The position numbers and the translations under genes were made by a program. Below, in pieces: positions 53,214 through 62,303 of a stretch of DNA of 64,000 bases. Each line of letters starts with the position of its first letter. Positions within the stretch are counted from its first letter, which is position 1. Below the pieces are notes generated by a model that saw nothing but the letters and a program-made list of their open reading frames with translations, was not told the origin of the DNA and did not search any database. The stretch covers positions 4,278,001 through 4,342,000 of the forward strand of contig NZ_JAMZDZ010000001.1 of assembly GCF_024172085.1 (NCBI RefSeq), written 5' to 3'. This DNA is from Hamadaea flava (lineage in GTDB: Bacteria; Actinomycetota; Actinomycetes; Mycobacteriales; Micromonosporaceae).

Positions 53214-53834
53214 CCGCGACGACCGGTACGCGTCGACGAACTGCCCGATCGCGCCGGCCATGAGCTGCACCGCGATCGCCGCCAGCAGCAGTCCGGCGAT
53301 CCGGGTGAGCACCTCGATCCCGCCTGGCCGCAGGATGCGCACGAGCGTCCCGGAGAAGCGCAGCACCAGCCAGACGGCGACCATCACGGCGATGATCGCC
53401 AGCGAGATCGCGACGTAGTCGACCGTCTCGTTGGCCTTGCGCACTTCGAGCATGGTCGCGACGATCGCGCCCGGCCCGGCGAGCAACGGCGTGCCCAGCG
53501 GAACGAGGGCGATGTTGGAGGTGGACTGCTGGTGCGGGTCGTCGGTCTTGCCCGTGAGCAGCTCCAACGCGACCAGGATGAGCAGCAGGCCGCCCGCGCC
53601 CTGGAGGGCGGGCAGGTCGATCTGGAGGTAGTCCAGGATCTTCTGGCCGGCGACCGCGAAGATCACGATCACCACGAAGGCGAGGGCGACCGCCTGCCAG
53701 GCGGCCCGATTACGCTCCCGAGCCGGCAGTGCGCCGGTGAGCGCCAGGAAGATCGGGACCATGCCCGGCGGGTCCGTGATGACGAGCAGGGTTACGAACA
53801 TCTCGCCGAACAGTTGCATGTTCACACTCGTCAC
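53205..53834 (-). CDS. MarC-family membrane protein
   Basis: 209-aa protein of the MarC family with six hydrophobic helices; LFGEMFVTLLVITDPPGMVP opens the first repeat and VPLGTPLLAGPGAI the second. Function unclear; earlier links to multiple antibiotic resistance are not supported in E. coli. Possible starts are GTG 53834, GTG 53825 and ATG 53819. The last codons lie in a 38-bp minisatellite. Confidence 0.87.
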   Translation of the reverse strand: MTSVNMQLFGEMFVTLLVITDPPGMVPIFLALTGALPARERNRAAWQAVALAFVVIVIFAVAGQKILDYLQIDLPALQGAGGLLLILVALELLTGKTDDPHQQSTSNIALVPLGTPLLAGPGAIVATMLEVRKANETVDYVAISLAIIAVMVAVWLVLRFSGTLVRILRPGGIEVLTRIAGLLLAAIAVQLMAGAIGQFVDAYRSSRGM

Positions 53835-53895
53835 GATAGGGCGTGACCGGCGTCAACCCGTTGGACACTCCCCCGGGCCAGGCCGGTCACGGCTG

Positions 53896-55074
53896 CTAAC
53901 GCTTGATCGTCACGAGCCCGCCGCCGGACGGTACGCCCGCGGGCATCTGCACGGTTCGCTGTACCCCGTCCACTCCACACGCGACGAGGTCGCCGCGGAA
54001 GGCGGTGACCACGGTCGCGTCGTCCTGCCAGACCGGAACGGCGTCGGCGTCGGAGGCGCAGGCCGCGATCCACACCGGGGCGGCGGCTCCGTTGGCCGCG
54101 GCAGCGGTCACCGACCGGTCCAGGTTGATCACCCACAGCCCGCCGTCGAACGGGGTGGCCAGGTTCTGCCCGTTCGGCGAGACGACCGCATGGGTGGCGC
54201 CTCGCTCCAGGAACTCGTGACAGCCGGCGGCGTCCTCGCGTTCGAGGCGACCGCTGCTCACCGAGACACGGACGAGGCACGGCCGGCCGACCGACCCGGG
54301 CACCACGGCGAAGGTGTCGGACTGGAAGCTCGGGTAGACCTCGCTCAGGCCCACGGCCCGGTCGAACGTGCCGTCGCGCCGCCAGATCCCGAACTGGTCG
54401 CGGTTGGTGGTCGCCAGCAGGACCGCGGTGGCGAGGAAGCCGATCGGCCGCCAGCCCGCCGGGATGGAGCCGCTCGCGAGATTCTGCAGGCCGCTGCTGC
54501 TCAGCCGGTTCAGCTGCAGCGTCTGGCCGCGGACCACGGCCAACTCCGAGCCGTCGGCGCTCACCGCCCACCCGTCGATCGCGTCGGCCAGCGGGACCTG
54601 GGTCCCGTCGGTCCGCAGCAGCCGCACGGTGGTCGCGCCGCCGACGAGCCAGCCGACATTGGTACGCACAACGCCCGAGCCGGCGTCGCCCTTGAGATCG
54701 CGCCATGACCCGCTCGTGGCGTCGTAGAGCCGGTTCCCGACGGTGAGGTCCACCATGAGCGGCGCGGTGCCGGTGCCGAGCGGGACCTGCTGCTGGGCGT
54801 CCGCCTCGAACTCCACCCGGCCCGTCGACCCGGCGACGTCGGACTGCTCGACCGGGGTGGTCCACTGCCGCCAGACGCCGATGCCGGCGACGGTCAGCAC
54901 GAACGCCACGGTGACCGCCAGACCGCCAGCGGTGAACCGGCGCCGGGCGAGTTTGCGAGCCCGCCGCACGGTCACGCCGGGCAGGTCCTGGACGACGGGG
55001 ACCTCGCGGGCCTCGGCCGCGAACATCTCGCGCAGGGCTTGGGTGGCCTCGGTCTCGGAGGGCGCGCGGCTCAT
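53896..55074 (-). CDS. membrane protein coupled to ECF sigma, beta-propeller-like
   Basis: 392 aa: cytosolic N-terminus of about 45 residues (TQALREMFAAEAREVPV), one membrane helix (about 48-70), and an extracytoplasmic part rich in short beta strands with repeated WxxDG-type turns, suggestive of a beta propeller. The ATG overlaps the sigma-factor stop (ATGA), so it is translated together with it and is a candidate anti-sigma or signal-sensing partner. No ZAS Zn-binding motif. Confidence 0.75.
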   Translation of the reverse strand: MSRAPSETEATQALREMFAAEAREVPVVQDLPGVTVRRARKLARRRFTAGGLAVTVAFVLTVAGIGVWRQWTTPVEQSDVAGSTGRVEFEADAQQQVPLGTGTAPLMVDLTVGNRLYDATSGSWRDLKGDAGSGVVRTNVGWLVGGATTVRLLRTDGTQVPLADAIDGWAVSADGSELAVVRGQTLQLNRLSSSGLQNLASGSIPAGWRPIGFLATAVLLATTNRDQFGIWRRDGTFDRAVGLSEVYPSFQSDTFAVVPGSVGRPCLVRVSVSSGRLEREDAAGCHEFLERGATHAVVSPNGQNLATPFDGGLWVINLDRSVTAAAANGAAAPVWIAACASDADAVPVWQDDATVVTAFRGDLVACGVDGVQRTVQMPAGVPSGGGLVTIKR

Positions 55075-55772
55075 CGCCCCTCCACCGTGGCGGGGATGGC
55101 CGAGCGGGCCGGCGTGTTCCTCGGCGCTGGTACGCGTTGCGGCGCGGGCCGGCGTACCGGCGCGGGGCGCTTCTCCGCTGCTGGGGCCGGCTTGGGCGCG
55201 GGCTTCGGCAGGGTCAGCCCCGGAATCTGGACGCCCTCAGCCGCGAGCCGCTGCCGGAGGGTGCCGAGTGCCCGGGATGTCTGGCTCTTGACGGTTCCCG
55301 GGGAGATGTCGAGGAGTTCGGCGGTCTGCGCTTCGGACATGTCCTCGTAGAAACGCAGAACTAGCACGGCGCGTTGTCGTGCTGGGAGTGCCTTCACATG
55401 TTTCCAGAGCAGATCCCGGTCGAGCTGCTCCTCGGTCGCGTCGGCGACGGCCCGCTCCGGCAGGAACTCCGTCGGCCGCTCGCCGTGCCACCGCCGCCGC
55501 CACCAGGACGTCGCCGTGTTGACCAGTACGCGCCGAGCGTACGGTTCGACTGCTTCGATCTCACCGAGCCGCCGCCAGGCGAGATAGGTCTTGGTGAGTG
55601 CCGTCTGAAGCAGGTCCTCAGCGGTCGCCCAGTCCCCTGCCAACAGGTACGCGCTGCGCAGGAGCGCACCCGAGCGAGCCGCGACGAACTCGCGGAACTC
55701 GTCCTCGATCGCGGACCTTCCAGCCAACGCGCGCCACCGCCTCCCCGCCCGGCACCCTGTGTCGTGTCCCAC
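55071..55772 (-). CDS. SigE-family ECF RNA polymerase sigma factor
   Basis: 233 aa. Region 2 is at about residues 25-95 (FREFVAARSGALLRSAYLLA, AEDLLQTALTKTYLAW, EPYARRVLVNTATSWWRR) and region 4 at 125-180 (LPARQRAVLVLRFYEDMSEA, LDISPGTVKSQTSRAL). A Pro/Ala-rich tail of about 45 residues follows. The pattern is that of the SigE subgroup abundant in Micromonosporaceae and Streptomyces. GTG at 55772 is the only obvious start but lacks a good ribosome binding site; a TTG 45 bp downstream is possible. Confidence 0.9.
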   Translation of the reverse strand: MGHDTGCRAGRRWRALAGRSAIEDEFREFVAARSGALLRSAYLLAGDWATAEDLLQTALTKTYLAWRRLGEIEAVEPYARRVLVNTATSWWRRRWHGERPTEFLPERAVADATEEQLDRDLLWKHVKALPARQRAVLVLRFYEDMSEAQTAELLDISPGTVKSQTSRALGTLRQRLAAEGVQIPGLTLPKPAPKPAPAAEKRPAPVRRPAPQRVPAPRNTPARSAIPATVEGR

Positions 55773-55814
55773 AGAGTGGCATACCGGACGGGAGGAGGAC
55801 CAGGGTCCGAATGG

Positions 55815-56651
55815 TCAGCCCTCGTCTTCGGCCTCTCGGCCGAGGCGTGCCTCGACGGCGGCCGGCTCGTACATCTCCTCGACGACGCGCAGGTAGAGCT
55901 CGTTCGGGTTGGGCAGATGCTTGACCTCGCGCAGCGCCTGATCTTGACCGGCCGACTCCAGGACGAACGTGCCGTAGTTGAGCATGCGGCCCAACGGGGA
56001 CTGCTCGTACTTCATGTCGGTGACCCGCAGGAGCGGCATCATGGCGACGTTGCGGGTGATCAACCCACGGACCACCATGACTCGCTTGTTGGTCAGGATG
56101 AACCGGTCGTAGTACCAGTCGGCCACACTCCAGGCGACCCAGCCCATGACCAGGGCATAGACCACCACGGCGATGACGCTGAGGCTCGGCATGTCCTGCT
56201 TGGCCAGGAACCCGGTGAGGTAGCCCAGGGCCAATGTGGCCACCGCGCCCACCAGGATGTGGTTGATCAAGTGGATCCAGTGCTTGCGCCACTCGCCGCG
56301 ATAGCGCTCGGTCGGGAAGAGGTAGCGCGCCACCAGCGCGCTCGGCTCGTCCTCGAGCGGCAGTACCCGCCGCGGGCTGACCGGGACGCCCCCGCCGCCG
56401 CCCAGACCCGAGACCTCTTCCTCACTGATGTCGGGGAAGTCGTCGGGACCGCCCGCGTATGGCGGTGGCGGCGCGCCTCCGGCGGAAGCGGCACCGGCCG
56501 CGGCACCCACGTGCGCGCGGCCGATGAAATGAGTGTCGTCATCGGAATGAGGAGCGGATTCCCCACGGGCCTGGGGAATCGATTCGCCGTCGCGGTCGCG
56601 CCGCGGCTCGTCGTCGTCGGAGCCGTCGGGCTCAAAAGGTCCGGTCGTCAT
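55815..56651 (-). CDS. PH-domain membrane protein
   Basis: 278 aa: disordered acidic N-terminus (about 1-100), two membrane helices (about 130-175), and a bacterial PH domain of the DUF304 type (WYYDRFILTNKRVMVVRG, PLLRVTDMKYEQSPLGRMLN). Function unknown, possibly envelope stress. Read in the same direction as the sigma factor but 42 bp upstream of it. Confidence 0.85.
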   Translation of the reverse strand: MTTGPFEPDGSDDDEPRRDRDGESIPQARGESAPHSDDDTHFIGRAHVGAAAGAASAGGAPPPPYAGGPDDFPDISEEEVSGLGGGGGVPVSPRRVLPLEDEPSALVARYLFPTERYRGEWRKHWIHLINHILVGAVATLALGYLTGFLAKQDMPSLSVIAVVVYALVMGWVAWSVADWYYDRFILTNKRVMVVRGLITRNVAMMPLLRVTDMKYEQSPLGRMLNYGTFVLESAGQDQALREVKHLPNPNELYLRVVEEMYEPAAVEARLGREAEDEG

Positions 56652-56669
56652 CGGGGGTGAACCGGCCGA

Positions 56670-56828
56670 TCAGGCTACGAGGCTGGAGACGAAGTCACCG
56701 ACGCCTTGCGCGATGTCCATCACCGTGCCGCCCATCGACTTCACGACGTTGGCCGCCGAGTCAGGTCGGAACGCCACGAAGAAGATCAGAAAGGCAAGCC
56801 CGCCCCAGACGAGGATCTTCTTGACCAT
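56670..56828 (-). CDS. 52-aa membrane protein
   Basis: One membrane helix (ILVWGGLAFLIFFVAF, residues 5-20) and a short helix at the C-terminus. GGAGGGGGAG stands 8 nt before the ATG. The size, strong ribosome binding site and position 18 bp before the PH-domain gene support a real small gene, common in actinobacteria. Function unknown. Confidence 0.75.
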   Translation of the reverse strand: MVKKILVWGGLAFLIFFVAFRPDSAANVVKSMGGTVMDIAQGVGDFVSSLVA

Positions 56829-56955
56829 GCGGTCCACTCCCCCTCCACGCGGCGCCCATTCGCCGCATTCGGGCATAAGCCTAGCAGTCCCGGGGGTCCT
56901 CAGTGAATCAATCGCGCACTTCGGGGTGACCGTGCCGTACGCGTGAATGGCCTGC

Positions 56956-57606
56956 TCAGGACCGTCGTGATAGGTAAGGCGATGCCGCGCCGAAGACGAT
57001 TCCACCTGGGATCCACTCGGCGAGGTCGTGGAGCGACAGATCCTCGGCGAGCAGGTATCCAGCCGGAGCCGGCCAGGCCACCGTCCACAACCACCGGCCC
57101 CGGGCCTCCCCGACATACGCGCTTCGATCCTCGGGCGCGTCGAGTGCCCACATCGGAGCTGGATGACCGCCCACTTTGACCTTGGCGTGGGCGAGCGTCG
57201 TGACCGCCAGCTCGGCGATGGTGGGACCCGGGTCCGGACCGGGCAGGCCGGCGAAGCGTACGCCGAGCCCGACGCCGGGGTCCTCGGCGATGAACAGCAT
57301 GTCGGCCGGGCCGTCGATGAGCGACGCCGGCCCACTGCACGCGACCACGGTCGCCGACACTCCCGTACGCTCGTCGCCCGCCCAGCCGTAGCCGGTCACC
57401 AGCCATCCGGTCGGCAGCGGCCAGGGGCACCAGAACGGGAACTCCGTCTTCGCCGCGAGCGTGGCGGCGGTGCCGAGCGTCTCGATGGCGGCGTGCTCAG
57501 CGATATGCAACGGAGGAACCGGACCGCAGCGGTCACACCGCCAGCCCGAGTGCATCAAGTCTGGCGGCCGCACCGGGCCGCCGCAGCGCGGGCACGTGAT
57601 GACCAT
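56956..57606 (-). CDS. zinc-ribbon protein, DUF6758-like
   Basis: 216 aa. N-terminal zinc ribbon ITCPRCGGPVRPP...CDRCG (residues 3-25), then an alpha/beta domain with PFWCPWPLPTGWLVTGYGWA and GHPAPMWALD. The zinc ribbon suggests nucleic-acid or protein contact; function unknown. I connect it to DUF6758 from memory, with moderate certainty. Confidence 0.75.
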   Translation of the reverse strand: MVITCPRCGGPVRPPDLMHSGWRCDRCGPVPPLHIAEHAAIETLGTAATLAAKTEFPFWCPWPLPTGWLVTGYGWAGDERTGVSATVVACSGPASLIDGPADMLFIAEDPGVGLGVRFAGLPGPDPGPTIAELAVTTLAHAKVKVGGHPAPMWALDAPEDRSAYVGEARGRWLWTVAWPAPAGYLLAEDLSLHDLAEWIPGGIVFGAASPYLSRRS

Positions 57607-57644
57607 CCCCACGCCCTTCACCCTGCTCCCGACAGCCCGCCGCG

Positions 57645-58382
57645 TCAAGCGGGCCGGGCGGCCGTCCAGTGGAAGAGCGCCATCGCCACACTCGTGGCGA
57701 GATTGAAGCTGGACACCCCGGTACGCATCGGGATGGCGACCAGCTGAGCCGCCACCGACCGCAGCTGGTCGGAGACGCCGTGCCGTTCGGTGCCGAACGC
57801 GAGCACCGCGTCGTCCGGGAAGCGCAGGTCACGAATGTCCGTGCCGTCCGGATCGAGCACGTAGACCGGACCGGCGGGGCGGCTGTCGAGGTCGACGCGG
57901 CCGACCGCGGTGGCGAAGTGCAGCCCAGCGCTGCCCCGGATGGCGGCCGGGTGCCACGGATCGGTCACCCCGGTCGTCACCACGCCGGTGACCCCGAATC
58001 CGGCGGCGAGGCGTACCACGGCTCCGATGTTGCCCAGGTGGCGGGGGTCCTCCAGGAGGACGACGGGACTGGTCCGGCCGGCTAGCGCGGCGAAGTCCAG
58101 CGACGGGCGCAGGGCGAGCGCGGCCACCCCGGTGGGATGCGGCCGCGACACCAGCTCGGCGAGCACGGCCGGGGTCACCGGCTCGGCCAGGATCTCGAAC
58201 GCCCCGGCCAGGTCAGGCGCCAGCTCGTGCGCCAGCGCCATCGCGGCGGGCTTGTCGGTCGCGAGCACCACCAGCACGTCGGCGCCGAATCGGAGCGCGT
58301 GCTTGACCGCGTGGAAGCCGTCGACCAGCACGACGTCCGGCCGGTCGCGGTGGGCGTACCACTTCTCGAGCTCCGACGGCAT
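57645..58382 (-). CDS. TrmH/SpoU-family RNA 2'-O-methyltransferase
   Basis: 245-aa SPOUT (knotted) methyltransferase acting on rRNA or tRNA ribose. The N-terminal substrate-binding part (about 1-95) is followed by the SpoU core: VLLEDPRHLGNIGAVVRLAA (motif 1), LAFGTERHGVSD (motif 2) and SFNLATSVAMALFHW (motif 3). ATG at 58382; the frame is open further upstream but across a hairpin and the next gene. Target nucleotide unknown. Confidence 0.9.
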   Translation of the reverse strand: MPSELEKWYAHRDRPDVVLVDGFHAVKHALRFGADVLVVLATDKPAAMALAHELAPDLAGAFEILAEPVTPAVLAELVSRPHPTGVAALALRPSLDFAALAGRTSPVVLLEDPRHLGNIGAVVRLAAGFGVTGVVTTGVTDPWHPAAIRGSAGLHFATAVGRVDLDSRPAGPVYVLDPDGTDIRDLRFPDDAVLAFGTERHGVSDQLRSVAAQLVAIPMRTGVSSFNLATSVAMALFHWTAARPA

Positions 58383-58397
58383 GGGCCTGAGCGTAAC

Positions 58398-58429
58398 GGC
58401 CGAGCCCGCCGTGACCGGCGGGCTCGGCC
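58398..58429 (-). terminator. 13-bp hairpin upstream of trmH-like gene
   Basis: Perfect arms GGCCGAGCCCGCC / GGCGGGCTCGGCC with loop GTGACC, directly after the stop of the 58433 gene and 15 bp before the next ATG. No T tract. Confidence 0.65.
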
Positions 58430-58432
58430 CGG

Positions 58433-58933
58433 TCAGGGTTGCAGCGCGCGGTTGAGTTCCGCGAGGAACGCATTCTCGGCGTCGCTCACCCGGTGTCCGA
58501 AGACCCCGGTACGCGCGGCGCCGCAGACCCGCGCGGCGATGTGTTGTAGCCACTGCCGGTAGGCGGCGGCGTCGGCGGGATCGGCCCGCCGGGCCAGCAC
58601 GAGGCTGGCGGCCCGGCAGTTCACCAGGACCTCGGTGATGCCGGCGTGTCGATCGCGGAACTGCTCGGCGCTGGGCGGATCCGGATCGGCTTCGGCGTAG
58701 ATCGCCGCGACCGCCGCTCGGACCAGATCGGAGTCGGACACCGTTCCGGCGGCGATGGCGTCGATGCCGGCCAGGCCCTCGGCGACCGTACGGCGGTCGC
58801 TGTCGGGTTCGGCCGACGTCGCGGCGATCATGACTCGAGCGGGCAGCCGGGTGAGCAGGTCCCACTCATCCGGTGTGAAGGCGATCGGCGGCGCGGATCG
58901 GGCCCACGGGCCTGCCGTTGGTTGGCTCGGCAT
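58433..58933 (-). CDS. conserved hypothetical protein
   Basis: 166-aa all-helical soluble protein, no recognised domain. Segments FTPDEWDLLTRLPARVMIAA and QWLQHIAARVCGAARTGVFG suggest a helical bundle; the first half (EGLAGIDAIAAGTVSDSDLV) resembles family members I recall only as hypothetical. ATG start after GGAGG. Ends at a strong hairpin. Confidence 0.7.
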   Translation of the reverse strand: MPSQPTAGPWARSAPPIAFTPDEWDLLTRLPARVMIAATSAEPDSDRRTVAEGLAGIDAIAAGTVSDSDLVRAAVAAIYAEADPDPPSAEQFRDRHAGITEVLVNCRAASLVLARRADPADAAAYRQWLQHIAARVCGAARTGVFGHRVSDAENAFLAELNRALQP

Positions 58934-59235
58934 GACACGACCTCCTCCAGGTCAGCATATGCCCGCGACGGCGGCTCGCACGCCGATGTAAACGAAAGGC
59001 ACTCTGGTTACCCTCAGTGACGGTCAATTATCCGTCAGCGATGTGATCTGGCTAACGTGAACGAACCTCTATACAGCTCAGGCCCTATTCGGGCAAGATG
59101 TTTTTCAAGAGCGTGGGCGGCGGGTGCGTTAGGGCCCCGCCGCTCATTGCGTTCTGGAGACGTCTGGAGCGACCGTCAGGCGGCACGCCGGGTCCGGACG
59201 TGGACATCGTCGTCCAGCACCCGAAGGATGGTCCC
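58934..59235. other. 302-bp intergenic region with inverted repeat
   Basis: Gap between divergent genes, with lower GC in 58985-59110 than the surroundings. It holds TGACGG / CCGTCA with an 8-bp AT-rich spacer (59018-59037), a plausible operator for the MaoC gene. Small open frames starting at 59057 and 59098 show no protein-like composition. No RNA gene seen. Confidence 0.5.
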
Positions 59236-59700
59236 ATGCAGTTCGGTCGTTACTTCGAGGAATTCGAGGTCGGCGCGGTCTACAAGCACTGGCCGGGAAA
59301 GACGGTCACGGAGTACGACGACCACCTGTTCTGCCTGCTGACGATGAACCACCACCCGCTGCACATCGACGCGCACTACGCCGAGACGCAGACCGACTTC
59401 AAGCGCAACGTCGTGGTCGGCAATTACATCTACTCCCTGCTGCTGGGCATGTCGGTCGCCGACGTCAGCGGCAAGGCGATCGCCAATCTCGAGGTCGAGT
59501 CGCTGCGGCACGTCGCGCCGACCTTCCACGGCGACACCATCTACGGCGAGACCACCGTGCTGGACAAGCGCGAGTCCGAGTCCAAGCCCGATCGCGGCGT
59601 GATCACCGTCGAGACGCGCGGCTACAAGCAGGACGGCACCATGGTGTGCATCTTCAAGCGGAGGGTCATGGTGCCGAAGGCACCGGCCGCCGCGGAGTAG
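59236..59700 (+). CDS. MaoC-family hot-dog dehydratase
   Basis: 154-aa enoyl-CoA hydratase/dehydratase-like protein. FEVGAVYKHWPGKTVTEYDD opens the domain; the catalytic region is NHHPLHIDAHYA (Asp and His), and VVGNYIYSLLLGMSV forms the central hot-dog helix. AAGGA precedes the ATG at 59236; an upstream in-frame start at 59098 is rejected because the added 46 residues are not family-like. Substrate CoA ester unknown. Confidence 0.9.
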   Translation: MQFGRYFEEFEVGAVYKHWPGKTVTEYDDHLFCLLTMNHHPLHIDAHYAETQTDFKRNVVVGNYIYSLLLGMSVADVSGKAIANLEVESLRHVAPTFHGDTIYGETTVLDKRESESKPDRGVITVETRGYKQDGTMVCIFKRRVMVPKAPAAAE

Positions 59701-59709
59701 TCTCGGCTC

Positions 59710-60234
59710 GTGCGACCCCTGCTCACGCCCCGCTGGTTGGCCGGCCACACGCTCGCGGTGGTCATGGTCATCGCTTCCGCCGGGCTCACCTGGTGGCAGA
59801 TCACGCGGGCCATGGGGGGCAACGTCCTCAGCTACGGATACGCCTTCTTCTGGCCGGCGTTCGCGGGCTTCGTCGTGATGATCTGGGTACGCGAGATGCG
59901 CATGGCGCTCGGGCGGGCCCCGGCGAAGCCGGTCGAGAAGGTCCCCACCAGCGGATTCGGCCGTCCCGTGATTACGTTCCGATCGAGCCCGGTCCTCCCG
60001 GCTCCGGAGGGCGCCGCATCGAGCCAGACCGATCGGGCAGTGACTACCCGGCCGGTGACCGACACCACCGCCGAGGTCCCGGCCGACGAGGACCCTGAGC
60101 TGGCCGAGTACAACCGACTTCTGGCCTGGTTGGCGGAGCACCCCGGCGCCCGCCCGGCCGACTATCCCGGCGAGTACGCCGATCAGCCCGGTGAGCGCCC
60201 GCAGAGCGCCCAGCAGATGCAGGAGACGTCATGA
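59710..60234 (+). CDS. membrane protein with acidic tail
   Basis: 174 aa with two membrane helices (about 12-30 and 42-62), then a disordered Pro/Thr/Ala cytosolic tail. The last base pairs overlap the next gene as ATGA. Conserved partner of the DUF3817 gene in actinobacteria, from memory; function unknown. Confidence 0.75.
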   Translation: MRPLLTPRWLAGHTLAVVMVIASAGLTWWQITRAMGGNVLSYGYAFFWPAFAGFVVMIWVREMRMALGRAPAKPVEKVPTSGFGRPVITFRSSPVLPAPEGAASSQTDRAVTTRPVTDTTAEVPADEDPELAEYNRLLAWLAEHPGARPADYPGEYADQPGERPQSAQQMQETS

Positions 60235-60593
60235 AAGCCGCGCACACCCGCTATCGCGTCGCCGCGTACGTCGTCGGAGTGATGCTGCTGGTGCTCGTGC
60301 TGATCGCGATGCCGATCAAGTACATCGGGCACGACTCGGCGCCGGTGCAGATCATCGGCCCGATCCACGGCTGGCTGTTCGCGATCTACCTCGTGATCAC
60401 CTTCGACCTCGCACGGCGGACCGACTGGCCGCTGAAGCGGACGCTCTCGGTCATGATCGCCGGGACGATCCCGTTCCTGAGCTTCGTCGTGGAGCGCAAG
60501 GTGGGTGGCTGGCTGGCTGTGCCGTCGGAAGGTGCACAGCCGACGGCGCAGCCGGCGACGTCCGAGGACGAAGCCGACCGCGCCGCGGTCTGA
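60231..60593 (+). CDS. DUF3817 membrane protein
   Basis: 120 aa, three membrane helices; MPIKYIGHDSAPVQIIGPIH and HGWLFAIYLVITFDLARRT are typical of DUF3817. Function unknown. Translationally coupled to the gene before it, so the two probably form a membrane complex. Confidence 0.85.
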   Translation: MKAAHTRYRVAAYVVGVMLLVLVLIAMPIKYIGHDSAPVQIIGPIHGWLFAIYLVITFDLARRTDWPLKRTLSVMIAGTIPFLSFVVERKVGGWLAVPSEGAQPTAQPATSEDEADRAAV

Positions 60594-60612
60594 GCGATCT
60601 ACGAGCCGGCCG

Positions 60613-60972
60613 TCAGGCCTGGGCGGCGAGCTGCTTGCGCACCTCGTCCATGTCCAGCTCCCGAACCTTGCCGATGAGTTCCTCCAGTGCGGCGCCCGGA
60701 AGCGCGCCCGGCTGAGCGAAGACGATGACGCCGTCCTTGATCGCCCAGATCGTCGGGATCGACCGGATGTCGAACTTCATCGCGATGTCCGGGTTCGCCT
60801 CGGTGTCGACCTTCGCGAAGGTGATGTCCTCGTGCTTCTGCGAGGAGGTGTCGTAGACCGGCGCGAATCGCATACACGGGCCGCACCAGCTCGCCCAGAA
60901 GTCCACCAGGACGATTCCGTCCTTGTTGGTGATCTCGTCGAAGTTGGCGGCGGTCAACTCCACGGTCGCCAT
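60613..60972 (-). CDS. trxA: thioredoxin
   Basis: 119-aa thioredoxin reducing protein disulfides. Active site FWASWCGPC (Cys 30 and Cys 33), cis-Pro loop IRSIPTIW, a short C-terminal helix. ATG with good spacing. Convergent with DUF3817, 19 bp apart. The symbol is by family; actinomycetes often have several thioredoxins. Confidence 0.92.
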   Translation of the reverse strand: MATVELTAANFDEITNKDGIVLVDFWASWCGPCMRFAPVYDTSSQKHEDITFAKVDTEANPDIAMKFDIRSIPTIWAIKDGVIVFAQPGALPGAALEELIGKVRELDMDEVRKQLAAQA

Positions 60973-61090
60973 GTCACGCTCCGATCTATGCCAATGGTTG
61001 CGTCTATCGCAACGAGCGGGAGTGGTGGGGCATTCCCACCCGTGCGGTGGCGCAGCTCACCCTACCCGTCGGCGGCAGGGATACCCGGCA

Positions 61091-62281
61091 TCACAAGCGG
61101 TAATCCCGCAACAGCCCGCGCGAGATGATGGTCTTCTGAATCTCGCTCGTACCCTCGCCGATCAGCAGGAACGGGGCCTCCCGCATCAGGCGCTCGATCT
61201 CGTACTCCTTGGAGTAGCCGTAGCCGCCGTGGATCCGGAACGCCTCCTGGACGACCTCGGCGCAGTACTCGCTGGCGAGCAGCTTGGCCATGCCGGCCTC
61301 GACGTCGTTGCGCTGGCCGGAATCCTTCAGCCGGGCCGCGTTCACCATGAGGGCGTGCGCCGCCTCGATCTTGGTGCCCATCTCGGCGAGCTTGAACGCC
61401 ACCGCCTGGTGTTCGGCGATCGGCTTGCCGAACGTACGCCGCTGCTGGGCGTACGCGACTGCGAGTTCGAAGGCGCGCAACGAGATGCCGCAGGCGCGGG
61501 CGGCGACGTTGACGCGGCCGACCTCGATGCCGTCCATCATCTGGTAGAAGCCCTTGCCGGGTTCGCCGCCGAGGATCGCCGACGCCGGTACGCGGTGGTC
61601 GGCGAGCACCATCTCGGTGGTCTCGACGCCCTTGTAGCCCATCTTCTCGATCTTCCCGGGGATGGTCAGGCCGGGTGCCGTCTCACCGAAGCCGGGCGTC
61701 TTCTCCAGCAGGAAGGTCGTCATGTCGCCGTAGACGCTGGGCGCGCCCAGCTCCGTCTTGACCAGCGTGGCCACCACGCTGGCGTAGCCGCCGTTGGTCA
61801 GCCACATCTTCTGTCCGTTGAGGACGTAGCCGTCGCCGTCGGGCACCGCACGGGTCTTGATCGCCGAGACGTCCGAACCGGTCTCGGGTTCCGACATGGA
61901 GAACGCGCCCCGGACCTCGCCGGTCGCCATCCGCGGCAGCAGCCTCGCCTTCTGCTCGGCCGTGCCGTGCTGCGACACCAGGTACGCGACGATGAAGTGG
62001 GTGTTGACGATGCCGCTGACGGACATCCAGCCACGCGAGAGTTCCTCGACGATGAGGGCGTACGTGAGCAGCGATTCGCCGAGCCCGCCGAACTCCTCCG
62101 GAATGGTCAGTCCGAACAGGCCCATCTCGCGCATGCCGTCGACGATCTCTGTCGGATAGGCGTCATCGTGCTCCAGCCGCTGCGCCCGCGGGATGATCTC
62201 CTTGTCGACGAACTCGTGGACGGTGGCCAGGATGGATTCCTGAATGTCGGTGAGTCCGTGCGTACGGGCGAGGCGGGGCAT
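61091..62281 (-). CDS. acyl-CoA dehydrogenase
   Basis: FAD-dependent acyl-CoA dehydrogenase, first step of beta-oxidation. 396 aa in the usual alpha-beta-alpha order: FAMSEPETGSDVSAIKTRA-type FAD loop in the middle domain, QQRRTFGKPIAEHQAVAFKL in the C-terminal domain, catalytic Glu in YGYSKEYEIERLMRE. GGAGGG before the ATG. An 18-bp palindrome lies 22 bp upstream. Chain-length specificity not evident. Confidence 0.93.
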   Translation of the reverse strand: MPRLARTHGLTDIQESILATVHEFVDKEIIPRAQRLEHDDAYPTEIVDGMREMGLFGLTIPEEFGGLGESLLTYALIVEELSRGWMSVSGIVNTHFIVAYLVSQHGTAEQKARLLPRMATGEVRGAFSMSEPETGSDVSAIKTRAVPDGDGYVLNGQKMWLTNGGYASVVATLVKTELGAPSVYGDMTTFLLEKTPGFGETAPGLTIPGKIEKMGYKGVETTEMVLADHRVPASAILGGEPGKGFYQMMDGIEVGRVNVAARACGISLRAFELAVAYAQQRRTFGKPIAEHQAVAFKLAEMGTKIEAAHALMVNAARLKDSGQRNDVEAGMAKLLASEYCAEVVQEAFRIHGGYGYSKEYEIERLMREAPFLLIGEGTSEIQKTIISRGLLRDYRL

Positions 62282-62303
62282 GGCGAACCCTCCAGGTGAA
62301 CGA

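Noticed and set aside
59057-59341. Small plus-strand frame starting MNEPLYSSGP before the MaoC gene
   Set aside because: Ser/Arg-rich shadow overlapping the MaoC gene in another frame; no family-like sequence.
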